A stretch of DNA of 15,660 bases from an uncultured bacterium (GTDB taxonomy: Bacteria > Actinomycetota > Coriobacteriia > Coriobacteriales > Atopobiaceae), in assembly GCA_905215465.1 (NCBI GenBank), contig CAJMPT010000042.1, positions 1-15,660 on the forward strand, in the 5' to 3' direction. Below are positions 1 through 5,943 of this stretch, piece by piece (position 1 is the first letter of the stretch; each line of letters begins with the position of its first letter). The notes under the pieces are model-generated. The model made no database searches and was not told the origin of the DNA. It saw only the letters and a program-made list of their open reading frames with translations. A program made the position numbers and the translations under genes.

Positions 1-179
1 CCGGCATGGACGAGCACGGCGAGAAGGTCGCCGAGGCCGCCCAGCAGCACGGCTTTGCCACCCCGCAGGAGTGGTGCGACGACCTGGCCCGCGCCTGCGA
101 GTGGGGCGGCCTTGCCGGCGGCGTCGAGGTCACCAAGGGCGACGCCCTCTTCCCGCGCCTTGCCTCCGAGAAGAAGTAG
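1..179 (+). pseudogene. metG: Internally deleted metG copy (left-truncated by window)
   Basis: The readable frame begins with codon 50 of MetRS (GMDEHGEK), continues to Asp75, then jumps directly to Asp506 and ends with the normal MetG C-terminus and TAG stop at 177-179. The junction falls exactly on a codon boundary, so the frame is kept across a loss of 430 codons. The loss removes the KMSKS loop, the cysteine region and the whole anticodon-binding helix bundle except the last 32 residues, so the product cannot be an active synthetase. The residues before codon 50, including the HIGH motif, lie outside the window. An intact metG is present at 7939-9552, so this copy is dispensable. Whether it is expressed cannot be told. 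Confidence 0.85.
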
Positions 180-366
180 CCGGGCGTGACGTACTCGAGG
201 CTGGCAAACCCGCGCGAGACCCGCGCGGTCCTGGAGGACTTTGGCCTGGCGACCAAGCATCGCCTGGGCCAGAACTTCCTGGTGAACGACGAGGTCATCG
301 GCAGAATCGTCAACCTGGCCGAGCTCGACGGCAACGACGTCGTGCTCGAGGTGGGCCCGGGCATCG
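1..366 (+). repeat. Partial duplicate of the metG-rsmA locus
   Basis: Bases 1-80 match 8084-8163 and bases 81-366 match 9454-9739, so the copy skips 1290 bp of metG. I count two differences in 366 bases: T56 versus C8139 and C347 versus T9720. Both are third-position silent changes (Phe, Leu). Identity stops abruptly after base 366. The skipped stretch has only a two-base (AC) match at its junction. The copy runs off the left edge of the window, so its full extent is unknown. It could be a recent duplication followed by deletion, or a mis-join in the assembly. Confidence 0.95.
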
Positions 367-404
367 TTGATGTTGGTCTAGGTTACCCGCGCTTGGAGCC
401 CTGA
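186..404 (+). pseudogene. rsmA: 5' fragment of rsmA (16S rRNA dimethyltransferase)
   Basis: It starts with the same GTG as the intact gene at 9559 and shares its first 60 residues, through the start of the SAM-binding loop (LEVGPGI). The match then ends at base 366. Twelve unrelated residues follow before a TGA stop at 402-404. The fragment lacks the rest of the Rossmann fold, the NLPY catalytic motif and the RNA-binding C-terminal domain, so it is almost certainly non-functional. Its 3' end overlaps the 3' end of the convergent small gene at 383-550. The intact rsmA lies downstream in the same window. Confidence 0.88.
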
Positions 405-550
405 CGGCGGATGCCGCCCTTGTGGCCGCATGCCTTGTTGGGGCCGATGCCCGCTGCGCACGCGGGTCCGCCAAATGTCTGCCGTCCGCGCTGCTGCTTG
501 GCCGGCAGGGGCATATCGTAGTGGCGCTTGGCGCCGCTGGGCTTCGTCAT
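383..550 (-). CDS. Small basic Gly-rich protein, 55 aa, unknown function
   Basis: I do not recognise this protein. It is predicted at 55 residues, strongly basic (many Lys, Arg and His), with a glycine/alanine-rich middle, two cysteines about ten residues apart (GPACAAG and NKACGHKGG) and a basic tail rich in Lys, Arg and Gly. There is no membrane segment or signal peptide. The ATG at 548-550 is preferred because an AGGAG ribosome site lies about six bases upstream on the minus strand; an upstream in-frame ATG overlaps that site. A reasonable promoter lies further upstream. Composition suggests nucleic-acid or ribosome binding, but this is inference only. It is a separate unit from the trkA-like operon, whose terminator lies between them. 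Its 3' end sits only 16 bp from the duplication break at 366/367, and no terminator follows it. Confidence 0.6.
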   Translation of the reverse strand: MTKPSGAKRHYDMPLPAKQQRGRQTFGGPACAAGIGPNKACGHKGGIRRQGSKRG

Positions 551-580
551 CGCTGGTCTCCTTCGCATTCCGACCCGCTT

Positions 581-609
581 ACGCTAGCGTCTTTCCATCG
601 TGATTCCAA
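581..609 (-). promoter_or_regulatory. Candidate promoter for the 55-aa gene
   Basis: On the minus strand there is a -35-like TTGGAA (604-609) and a weak -10-like TAGCGT (581-586) separated by 17 bp. This is followed about 30 bp later by the small gene's start. The -10 match is poor, so support is moderate. Confidence 0.35.
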
Positions 610-653
610 GCGCACCCGGCATCGATGTCATGGCCAGCGGCATCCGCCTCTCT

Positions 654-692
654 AAAAAACCGCCGAGGCCAGCCTGTGGCTGGTCCCGGCGG
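654..692 (-). terminator. Rho-independent terminator of the ATPase/RCK operon
   Basis: Arms at 660-674 and 678-692 form a GC-rich stem of about 15 bp (CCGCCG outer part, CCAGCC inner part, two imperfect central positions) around a TGT loop. On the minus strand the stem is followed by six T residues (complement of 654-659). It lies about 40 bp past the stop of the last RCK gene. A smaller 6-bp hairpin (697-713, GCACCA/TGGTGC) sits between that stop and the terminator. Confidence 0.85.
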
Positions 693-734
693 TCATGCAC
701 CACGCAATGGTGCGAGGCCTATCGAAGATCTTCC

Positions 735-1394
735 CTACTGCAGCGAGTGACTCAGGAAGTCCCTGCCCTGCTCGCTCGCGAAGGCGACCACACGGTCACC
801 GGCGCTAAACGCGGTGTCACCGTTGGGGATGAGGATGTTGCCCTCATGCTCGAGGGCAACAAAGACCAGGCCGTCGGGAATCTGGAGCTCGGCAATCGAC
901 TTGCCCACCATCGCGGAGCGCGGGCGAACCTCGCCCTGGACGATCTCGTGACCATCCTTTCCGAGGCGTATGATAGTGAAGACGTCCTCCATGTCGAGAC
1001 CCTCTTCGACGGACTTCGTGATGATGTCCGCCTGGTCAACGGCGATGTCGACGCCCATAGACTCGTCGAACATCCAGGCATTTGCCGGGTTGTTCACACG
1101 GGCGACGACGCGATTCACGCCGTACTCCATCTTGGCGAGCATAGCGACCACGAGGTTGACCTCGTCATCGCCCGTTACGGCAATAATGACGTCGGCCTGG
1201 AGCACGCCGGCCTCTTCGAGGACATCCGGGCTCGAACCCATGCCCCTCACAACGGAACCCTCGGGCAGCTTCTCCTCGAGGCGCTGCGCAACGGCCTTCC
1301 TTGACTCGACGATGTGAACGTTGTAACCGCGGTTGCCCAACAGAGTGGCGAGGTAGGAACCAACCTTGCCGCCGCCGACAATGATGATGTTCAT
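735..1394 (-). CDS. TrkA-family (RCK) K+ transport regulator, second copy
   Basis: A 219-residue cytoplasmic protein with one RCK_N (TrkA_N) Rossmann domain (about 1-130) and one RCK_C (TrkA_C) domain (about 140-219). The nucleotide-binding glycines G7, G9 and G12 are visible in VGGGKVGSYLA, and an acidic residue ends the second strand (IVES), as expected for NAD(H)/ATP-binding RCK proteins. RCK subunits normally form rings on TrkH/KtrB-type channels and gate K+ flow in response to nucleotide or c-di-AMP. An AGGAGG site overlaps the stop codon of the preceding gene (8-bp gap), suggesting translational coupling. It is the last gene before the terminator. No TrkH or KtrB partner is present in the window; the gene upstream in the operon is a P-type ATPase. 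RCK identity is firm; its partner is inferred. Confidence 0.92.
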   Translation of the reverse strand: MNIIIVGGGKVGSYLATLLGNRGYNVHIVESRKAVAQRLEEKLPEGSVVRGMGSSPDVLEEAGVLQADVIIAVTGDDEVNLVVAMLAKMEYGVNRVVARVNNPANAWMFDESMGVDIAVDQADIITKSVEEGLDMEDVFTIIRLGKDGHEIVQGEVRPRSAMVGKSIAELQIPDGLVFVALEHEGNILIPNGDTAFSAGDRVVAFASEQGRDFLSHSLQ

Positions 1395-1402
1395 ACAGCC
1401 TC

Positions 1403-2056
1403 CTAATCCGTCATGCCGAGCATGGCGCGGAACTTGCTTGCCGAGGTCGCCTGGACGGCGGCGTAGATGATGTCGCCGTGGTCGAGGACCGTGCCCTGGG
1501 TGGGAACGAAGGTCTCGTTGTCGTGAGAGACGGCGACGATGCTTATCTCGCCAATGGCGGTGAGCTCGCGAATAGGACTGCCCTCGAGCATCGGCGGCAC
1601 GTCGGCACGAACGAGGCGCACGTCGCCGGAACCGATGCCGGTGACGTCATCGAGCTCGTTGAAGGTCAGGAGCTCGCAGACGCGCCTCACGCCCCAGTCG
1701 GTGGTCGAGATGCTCTGGATGCCGAGCCTGCGGTACGTCTCGGCATTGCCGATCTCGTACAGGCGCGCGATGACGCGCGGGACGCGATAGGTCTGTCGGG
1801 AGATGCGGGCGACGACGATGTTCGTCTCGTCAGAAGCGGTGCAGGCGATGACGGCGCTCGCACGATCGATGCCGGCGGCAGCAAGAACCTCACGGTCGAA
1901 TCCGACGCCCGCGACGGTCTGGCCGCCGAACGTGGGGCCGAGTGCCTTGAGGCGCTCGGGGTCCTGGTCGATGGCGCAGACCTCGTAGCCCTGTCTGTCG
2001 AGCTTGCGAGCGAGGCTCGTGCCCATGCGGCCCATTCCTACGACGATAACTTTCAT
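1403..2056 (-). CDS. TrkA-family (RCK) K+ transport regulator, first copy
   Basis: A 217-residue single RCK_N plus RCK_C protein. The Rossmann motif is VGMGRMGTSLA (G7, G9, G12), and the acidic end of strand two is AIDQD. The C-terminal RCK_C domain (about 135-210) includes a predicted ligand-binding core (LEGSPIRELTAIG, then a GDIIYAA strand). It begins two bases after the ATPase stop codon, with a GAGGT ribosome site inside the ATPase 3' end, so the two genes are surely co-transcribed. Together with the next gene it forms a pair of separate single-RCK proteins. That is reminiscent of the two RCK halves in one E. coli TrkA chain or the CeoB/CeoC pair of mycobacteria. The two copies are clearly divergent, so a heteromeric ring is plausible. 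Confidence 0.92.
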   Translation of the reverse strand: MKVIVVGMGRMGTSLARKLDRQGYEVCAIDQDPERLKALGPTFGGQTVAGVGFDREVLAAAGIDRASAVIACTASDETNIVVARISRQTYRVPRVIARLYEIGNAETYRRLGIQSISTTDWGVRRVCELLTFNELDDVTGIGSGDVRLVRADVPPMLEGSPIRELTAIGEISIVAVSHDNETFVPTQGTVLDHGDIIYAAVQATSASKFRAMLGMTD

Positions 2057-2058
2057 CT

Positions 2059-4917
2059 TTACCTCTTTTCCGGTGCCTGCTTGATGGCGACGCCGTTGCG
2101 ATCGATGTGGTTCCTCTTGCGAACGATGGCCTTTCGGGCCTCCTCGAGGAGGAGGATGACGGGCGGCAGCAGCACCAGGAACACGAAGTCATTCAGGACG
2201 AGCGGGCTGGTGTGGAAGACGCTCTGGAGGGGCGGGAACAGCGTGATGAAGATGATGAGTGCGATCTCGAAGAGAATACCCTTGTTGATCTGCTTGTTGG
2301 AGAACAGACCCACCGAGAAGACGGATGCGGTCTCCGTGCGGCAGTTCCAGACCTCGCCGATCTGCGTGAAGACGATGGCCGCAAGTGCCATGGTCGTCGC
2401 GCGGACGTAGATCGGATCAAGGTCGTTGCCTACACCAAACATCTCGATGCCGGGATGCCAGCCGTTCATGACCTGGCAGAACATGAACGCAGCGAAGGAG
2501 AACAGGGCGCCGAGCATTCCGTACCACAGGAAGGCCTTACGCATGACCTTGCCGGAGAGCAGCGGCTCGTTGGGGTTGCGAGGCGGGTTGGCCATGACGT
2601 CAGCCTCGGGAGGCTCGGTGCCAAGACCAAGGGCGGGCAGCATGTCGGTGCCAAGGTCGATGGTGAGGATCTGCATCGTCGTGAGCGGCAGCGGCACGGC
2701 GCCACCGGAGAGCAGGTAGATCGCAGAGGGGACAGCCTCGGGCACGTTGGAGTTCAGGATGTAAAGCATGAACTTCCTGATGTTCGCGTAGACCGCGCGG
2801 CCCTCTTCGATGGCGTGGACGATCGAGGCGAAGTTGTCATCGGTCAGAATCATGTCCGCGGCCTCCTTGGCCACGTCCGTGCCGGTGATGCCCATGGCGA
2901 CGCCGATGTCAGCCCTCTTGAGGGCGGGGGAGTCGTTCACGCCATCTCCGGTGACGGCGACGATCTCGCCCATCTGCTGCAGGTTCTCGACGACGCGCAG
3001 CTTCTGCTCAGGCGCCATGCGGGCGAAGACGACCTCGCCCTTCAGGGCCTCCTTGAGCTCGTCGTCAGAGGTCTTCTCGAGCTCGACGCCAGAGAAAACG
3101 CGAGGGTTCGGGCCCTGGACGATGCCGATCTTGCGGGCGATCGAGAGGGCGGTCAGGCCATAGTCGCCCGTGATCATGACGACGCGGATGCCAGCACGAC
3201 GGCACTCGGCCACGGCGTCGGCGACCTCGGGCTTGGGCGGATCCTGCATGACGAGGAGGCCGACGAAGGTGAGGCCACACTCGATGTTCTCGGGCGTGTA
3301 GTCGCTCATCGAGCGGGGAATGGAGGCGTCGTCCGGGCTCAGGGGACGGTAGGCGAGGGCAAGCACGCGCAGGCCGTTGGCGGCATAGCCGTCGTTTGCG
3401 TCCATGATGCTCTTGCGCATCTCGTCGCTCATCGGCATGACCTTGCCGTCGGTGCGGTAGTTGTCGGAGAGGCGGACGACCTCGTTGGGAGCGCCCTTGA
3501 CGAACGCGACGCGGCTGGCGCCATCGAGCGGACGCTTGAGCTGGTGGATGGTGGTCATGCGCTTGCGGCGACTCTCGAAGGGGAGCTCTCTCACGCGGGG
3601 CATCTCGCGCTCGAGGTTCTCGAGGGAAAGGCCAGCCTTCTGCGCGCTGACGAGCAGGCAGGCCTCGGTCGGATCGCCGAGGACGGTGTAGCGACCACCC
3701 TCCTCGTCCGGCTCGACGAGACGGGCGTTGGAGCAAAGGGCACCACCGGAGACGAGCAGACGAAGCTCCTCGTTGTCGGCGGCCTCCCACTTGTCCTTGT
3801 CGCAGAGAATCTCGCCCTTGGGGGCGTAACCGACACCGGTGACCTCGTACTCGCGGTCGCAGGTCCACAGGTGGTTGACGGTCATCTCGTTCTGGGTGAG
3901 GGTGCCGGTCTTATCGGTGCAGATGACGCTCGTGGAGCCAAGGGCCTCGACGGAGCTCAGCTTCTTCACGAGGGCGTTGCGCTTGCTCATGCGCTGGACG
4001 GCCATGGCGAGGGACAGCGTGACCGTGGGGAGCAGTCCCTCAGGGATGAACGCCACGACCATGCCAAGGGCGAAGATGAACGACGAGGCTAGGCCATTGC
4101 GAACAAACAGCACGTCGAGGAGGAAGAAGACGATGCCCATGCAGAGCGCGAACAGGGTGACCTGCTTGGTCAGGCGGTCGAGCTGACGCTGGAGCGGGCT
4201 CTCGGAGTCCTCCATGTTCTGCGTGAGGCTGGCGATCTTGCCAAACTCGGTCGCCATGCCAATCTTGGTGACGACGACGCGTCCGTTGCCCTCGGAGACC
4301 GAGGTGCCGGCGAAGACGAGATTGGGGGTCTCGGCGGCGGTGAGGTCGGCCTCGAGGACGGCGTCCGCGGTCTTCCTCACGGGGTTCGACTCGCCCGTGA
4401 GCGTCGACTGATCGACCTGGAGGTCAGACGCGCGCACGACGCGGCCGTCCGCGGAGATCTTGTCGCCCTCGGCAAGGACCATGACGTCACCGGGGACGAG
4501 GTCCTCCGCGAGGACCTGGGCCTGCTGGCCGTCGCGCATGACGTTGACGTAGGACGGCAGCATCTTCTTCAGGGCCTCGGTAGCCTTGTCTGCCTGGTGC
4601 TCCTGCCAGAAGCTGAAGCAACCGTTGATGAGGTTGACCAGCCAGACGGCGACGCCGAGTTCGGGCATGCCGGCCACAAAGGCGATTATGCCGGCCACCC
4701 AGAGGAGGATGGCCATGAGGTGCGTGAAGTTGGAGAGGAACGCAATGACCGGCGACTTCTTCTTACCCGCTTGGATAAGGTTCTTGCCGTACCTGGCCTG
4801 CAGCTCGCTCACTTGGTCACTCGCGAGGCCGGCTGCGCTCGTGCCTAGCGACTTGAATACCGCGTCGCTCGTGAGTGCCGCGATCTGCGGCATCTCCTCC
4901 TCATGCGAATCGGACAT
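2059..4917 (-). CDS. P2-type cation ATPase with Na,K/H,K-ATPase-like ion site
   Basis: A 952-residue membrane pump. In order: N-terminal cation-ATPase domain (about 10-60), M1-M2, actuator domain with TGES (174-177), M3-M4 with IPEGLL (291-296), phosphorylation site DKTGT at Asp335, nucleotide domain with KGAP (474-477), hinge TGDGVND (656-662), then M5-M10. Its ion-site residues follow the Na,K/H,K (P2C) pattern: Glu293 in PEGLL, Ser723/Asn724/Glu727 in SNVPE, and Asp754/Asp758 in IDLGTDM followed by PA. The PPRNP after M6 also matches that group. No beta subunit is nearby. Likely substrates are K+ and/or Na+, but Ca2+ is not excluded. ATG 4917 is 13-14 bp from AGGAGG (4931-4936); a TTG at 4924-4926 is closer and is a real alternative. 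It is first in the operon with two RCK genes, downstream of kdpDE. Confidence 0.93.
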   Translation of the reverse strand: MSDSHEEEMPQIAALTSDAVFKSLGTSAAGLASDQVSELQARYGKNLIQAGKKKSPVIAFLSNFTHLMAILLWVAGIIAFVAGMPELGVAVWLVNLINGCFSFWQEHQADKATEALKKMLPSYVNVMRDGQQAQVLAEDLVPGDVMVLAEGDKISADGRVVRASDLQVDQSTLTGESNPVRKTADAVLEADLTAAETPNLVFAGTSVSEGNGRVVVTKIGMATEFGKIASLTQNMEDSESPLQRQLDRLTKQVTLFALCMGIVFFLLDVLFVRNGLASSFIFALGMVVAFIPEGLLPTVTLSLAMAVQRMSKRNALVKKLSSVEALGSTSVICTDKTGTLTQNEMTVNHLWTCDREYEVTGVGYAPKGEILCDKDKWEAADNEELRLLVSGGALCSNARLVEPDEEGGRYTVLGDPTEACLLVSAQKAGLSLENLEREMPRVRELPFESRRKRMTTIHQLKRPLDGASRVAFVKGAPNEVVRLSDNYRTDGKVMPMSDEMRKSIMDANDGYAANGLRVLALAYRPLSPDDASIPRSMSDYTPENIECGLTFVGLLVMQDPPKPEVADAVAECRRAGIRVVMITGDYGLTALSIARKIGIVQGPNPRVFSGVELEKTSDDELKEALKGEVVFARMAPEQKLRVVENLQQMGEIVAVTGDGVNDSPALKRADIGVAMGITGTDVAKEAADMILTDDNFASIVHAIEEGRAVYANIRKFMLYILNSNVPEAVPSAIYLLSGGAVPLPLTTMQILTIDLGTDMLPALGLGTEPPEADVMANPPRNPNEPLLSGKVMRKAFLWYGMLGALFSFAAFMFCQVMNGWHPGIEMFGVGNDLDPIYVRATTMALAAIVFTQIGEVWNCRTETASVFSVGLFSNKQINKGILFEIALIIFITLFPPLQSVFHTSPLVLNDFVFLVLLPPVILLLEEARKAIVRKRNHIDRNGVAIKQAPEKR

Positions 4918-4948
4918 GGTGTTCAAGGACCCTCCTTTCCTTGTTAGG

Positions 4949-5012
4949 GCACGCGTCTCGTGGCGCGTGCGACTGACGGCCGCTTCGCCGTCGCAAGGGG
5001 GAGGATATCCTC
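4949..5012 (-). promoter_or_regulatory. Structured 5' leader of the ATPase operon
   Basis: Between the likely promoter zone and the ribosome site lie three perfect inverted repeats. They are GCACGCG/CGCGTGC (4949-4955 with 4964-4970), GACGGC/GCCGTC (4975-4980 with 4987-4992) and the 12-bp palindrome GAGGATATCCTC (5001-5012). None is followed by a T run on the minus strand, so they are not simple terminators. They may form a folded leader RNA or operator sites. I could not fit them to a known riboswitch such as the c-di-AMP class. Confidence 0.4.
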
Positions 5013-5041
5013 GTGAGGACAATGGTTTTCAGTCTTTTTTG

Positions 5042-5061
5042 GGTGTGGGTAATTCCACACC
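5042..5061. promoter_or_regulatory. Inverted repeat, candidate operator
   Basis: Perfect 7-bp arms GGTGTGG and CCACACC are separated by six bases (GTAATT). The AT-rich centre and GC arms are typical of a dimeric regulator site. It lies between the TAAAG repeat array and the ATPase start. On the minus strand it is followed by an A run rather than a T run, so it is not a terminator. Confidence 0.4.
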
Positions 5062-5070
5062 TCGCAGGCA

Positions 5071-5120
5071 TAAAGTGCGTGTGAAGGTGACCTAAAGATA
5101 GGCTAAAGACCGAGGTAAAG
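5071..5120 (-). promoter_or_regulatory. Phased TAAAG repeats, candidate KdpE binding region
   Basis: TAAAG (CTTTA on the minus strand) occurs at 5071, 5093, 5104 and 5116. The spacings are 22, 11 and 12 bp, that is, on the same face of the helix. OmpR/PhoB-family regulators such as KdpE bind tandem direct repeats spaced about 11 bp, and known KdpE sites are T/A-rich. No strong -35/-10 pair is visible for the ATPase operon; an activator-dependent promoter would explain that. The assignment to the adjacent KdpE is inference. Confidence 0.5.
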
Positions 5121-5183
5121 CGCTTAATACGTCCTTATATGCCTTGTTGACATATGTGTAGGCGCGAAGCTTGCGGGTCGAGC

Positions 5184-5209
5184 TCGAGCCTACTCGCGAT
5201 ACGGCTCGA
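5184..5209 (-). other. Hairpin just downstream of kdpE
   Basis: Arms TCGAGCC (5184-5190) and GGCTCGA (5203-5209) pair perfectly around a 12-base loop, about 18 bp after the kdpE stop. There is no T tract, so it may be an RNA-stability hairpin or a weak/Rho-assisted terminator rather than an intrinsic one. Confidence 0.3.
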
Positions 5210-5226
5210 ACCACTAGCTGAAAACT

Positions 5227-5943
5227 CTATTCGTCCGCGACGCGCATCATGCGGTAGCCCACGCCAATGTGCGTTTGGATGTAGCGCGGGTGAACCGGGT
5301 CGGGCTCGATCTTCTTGCGGAGGGTTCCCATGAAGACGCGAAGCGAGGCGAGGTCCGCCTGGTGGTTGTTGCCCCAGACCTCGTGCAGGATGAAGCTGTG
5401 CGTGAGGACCTTGTCGACGTTGTGCGACAGAAGGCAAAGGAGCTTGTACTCGATGGGCGTCAGGTGCAGTTCCCCGTCGTCGAGGTATGCGATGCCTGCC
5501 GTGTAGTCGATTCGCAGGTCGCCGTTCTGGAATGTCGAAGGCTCCTGTCCTTGCGTGGGCGACTGATAGTTGAGGCGTCGTAGTGTCGTGCGGATTCGCG
5601 CCAGCAGCTCGCCCACGGAGAAGGGCTTGGTGAGGTAGTCGTCCGCGCCTGCGTCGAGCGCGCCGATCTTGTCGGCATCTTCGCTTCTCGCAGAGACGAC
5701 GATGATGGGCATCTGAGACCAGCTGCGAATGGCACGGACGACCTCGATGCCGTCGATGTCGGGAAGCCCGAGATCGAGGAGGACCACGTCCGGCGCGCTC
5801 GAGGCGGACGCCGCAATGGCGCCTCTCCCGGTGTTCTCGCTGAGGTGGCGAAAACCCTGCGTGTCGAGAGTCGTCAGGATGAGGTTTCTGATCGTTGGGT
5901 CATCCTCGACTACGAGAATCGTGGGACTCAATTCAGTCGGCAT
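5227..5943 (-). CDS. kdpE: KdpE-type response regulator
   Basis: A 238-residue OmpR/PhoB-family DNA-binding regulator. The receiver domain (about 8-120) shows the acidic pair E13/D14/D15, the phospho-acceptor Asp57 in LLDLGLPD and Lys106 in LTKPF. The winged-helix domain (about 135-235) has LTPIEYKLL and the HIGVGYRM end typical of KdpE. The ATG at 5943 is preferred because it overlaps the end of kdpD by 11 bp (translational coupling) and gives the usual family length; an open frame continues upstream but is the kdpD shadow. It should receive phosphate from the adjacent kinase. No kdpFABC is in the window. The TAAAG repeats and the P-type ATPase/RCK operon lie immediately downstream on the same strand and are the obvious candidate targets. 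Confidence 0.9.
   Translation of the reverse strand: MPTELSPTILVVEDDPTIRNLILTTLDTQGFRHLSENTGRGAIAASASSAPDVVLLDLGLPDIDGIEVVRAIRSWSQMPIIVVSARSEDADKIGALDAGADDYLTKPFSVGELLARIRTTLRRLNYQSPTQGQEPSTFQNGDLRIDYTAGIAYLDDGELHLTPIEYKLLCLLSHNVDKVLTHSFILHEVWGNNHQADLASLRVFMGTLRKKIEPDPVHPRYIQTHIGVGYRMMRVADE

Noticed and set aside
600..2410. Plus-strand frames opposite the two RCK genes
   Set aside because: Antisense to genes with intact Rossmann motifs, ribosome sites and correct spacing.
2107..4092. Long plus-strand open frame (661 codons) opposite the ATPase gene
   Set aside because: It is fully antisense to a well-supported P-type ATPase, rich in His/Asp/Glu/Val runs typical of shadow frames in GC-rich DNA, and has no recognisable domain.
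5042..5061. Inverted repeat next to a T run (5035-5040) considered as a plus-strand or minus-strand terminator
   Set aside because: On the plus strand the T run comes before the stem, and on the minus strand the stem is followed by A residues, so it cannot act as an intrinsic terminator in either direction.
5147..5152. Perfect TTGACA on the plus strand as a promoter -35
   Set aside because: No -10 hexamer lies 16-18 bp downstream, and no plus-strand gene starts nearby.
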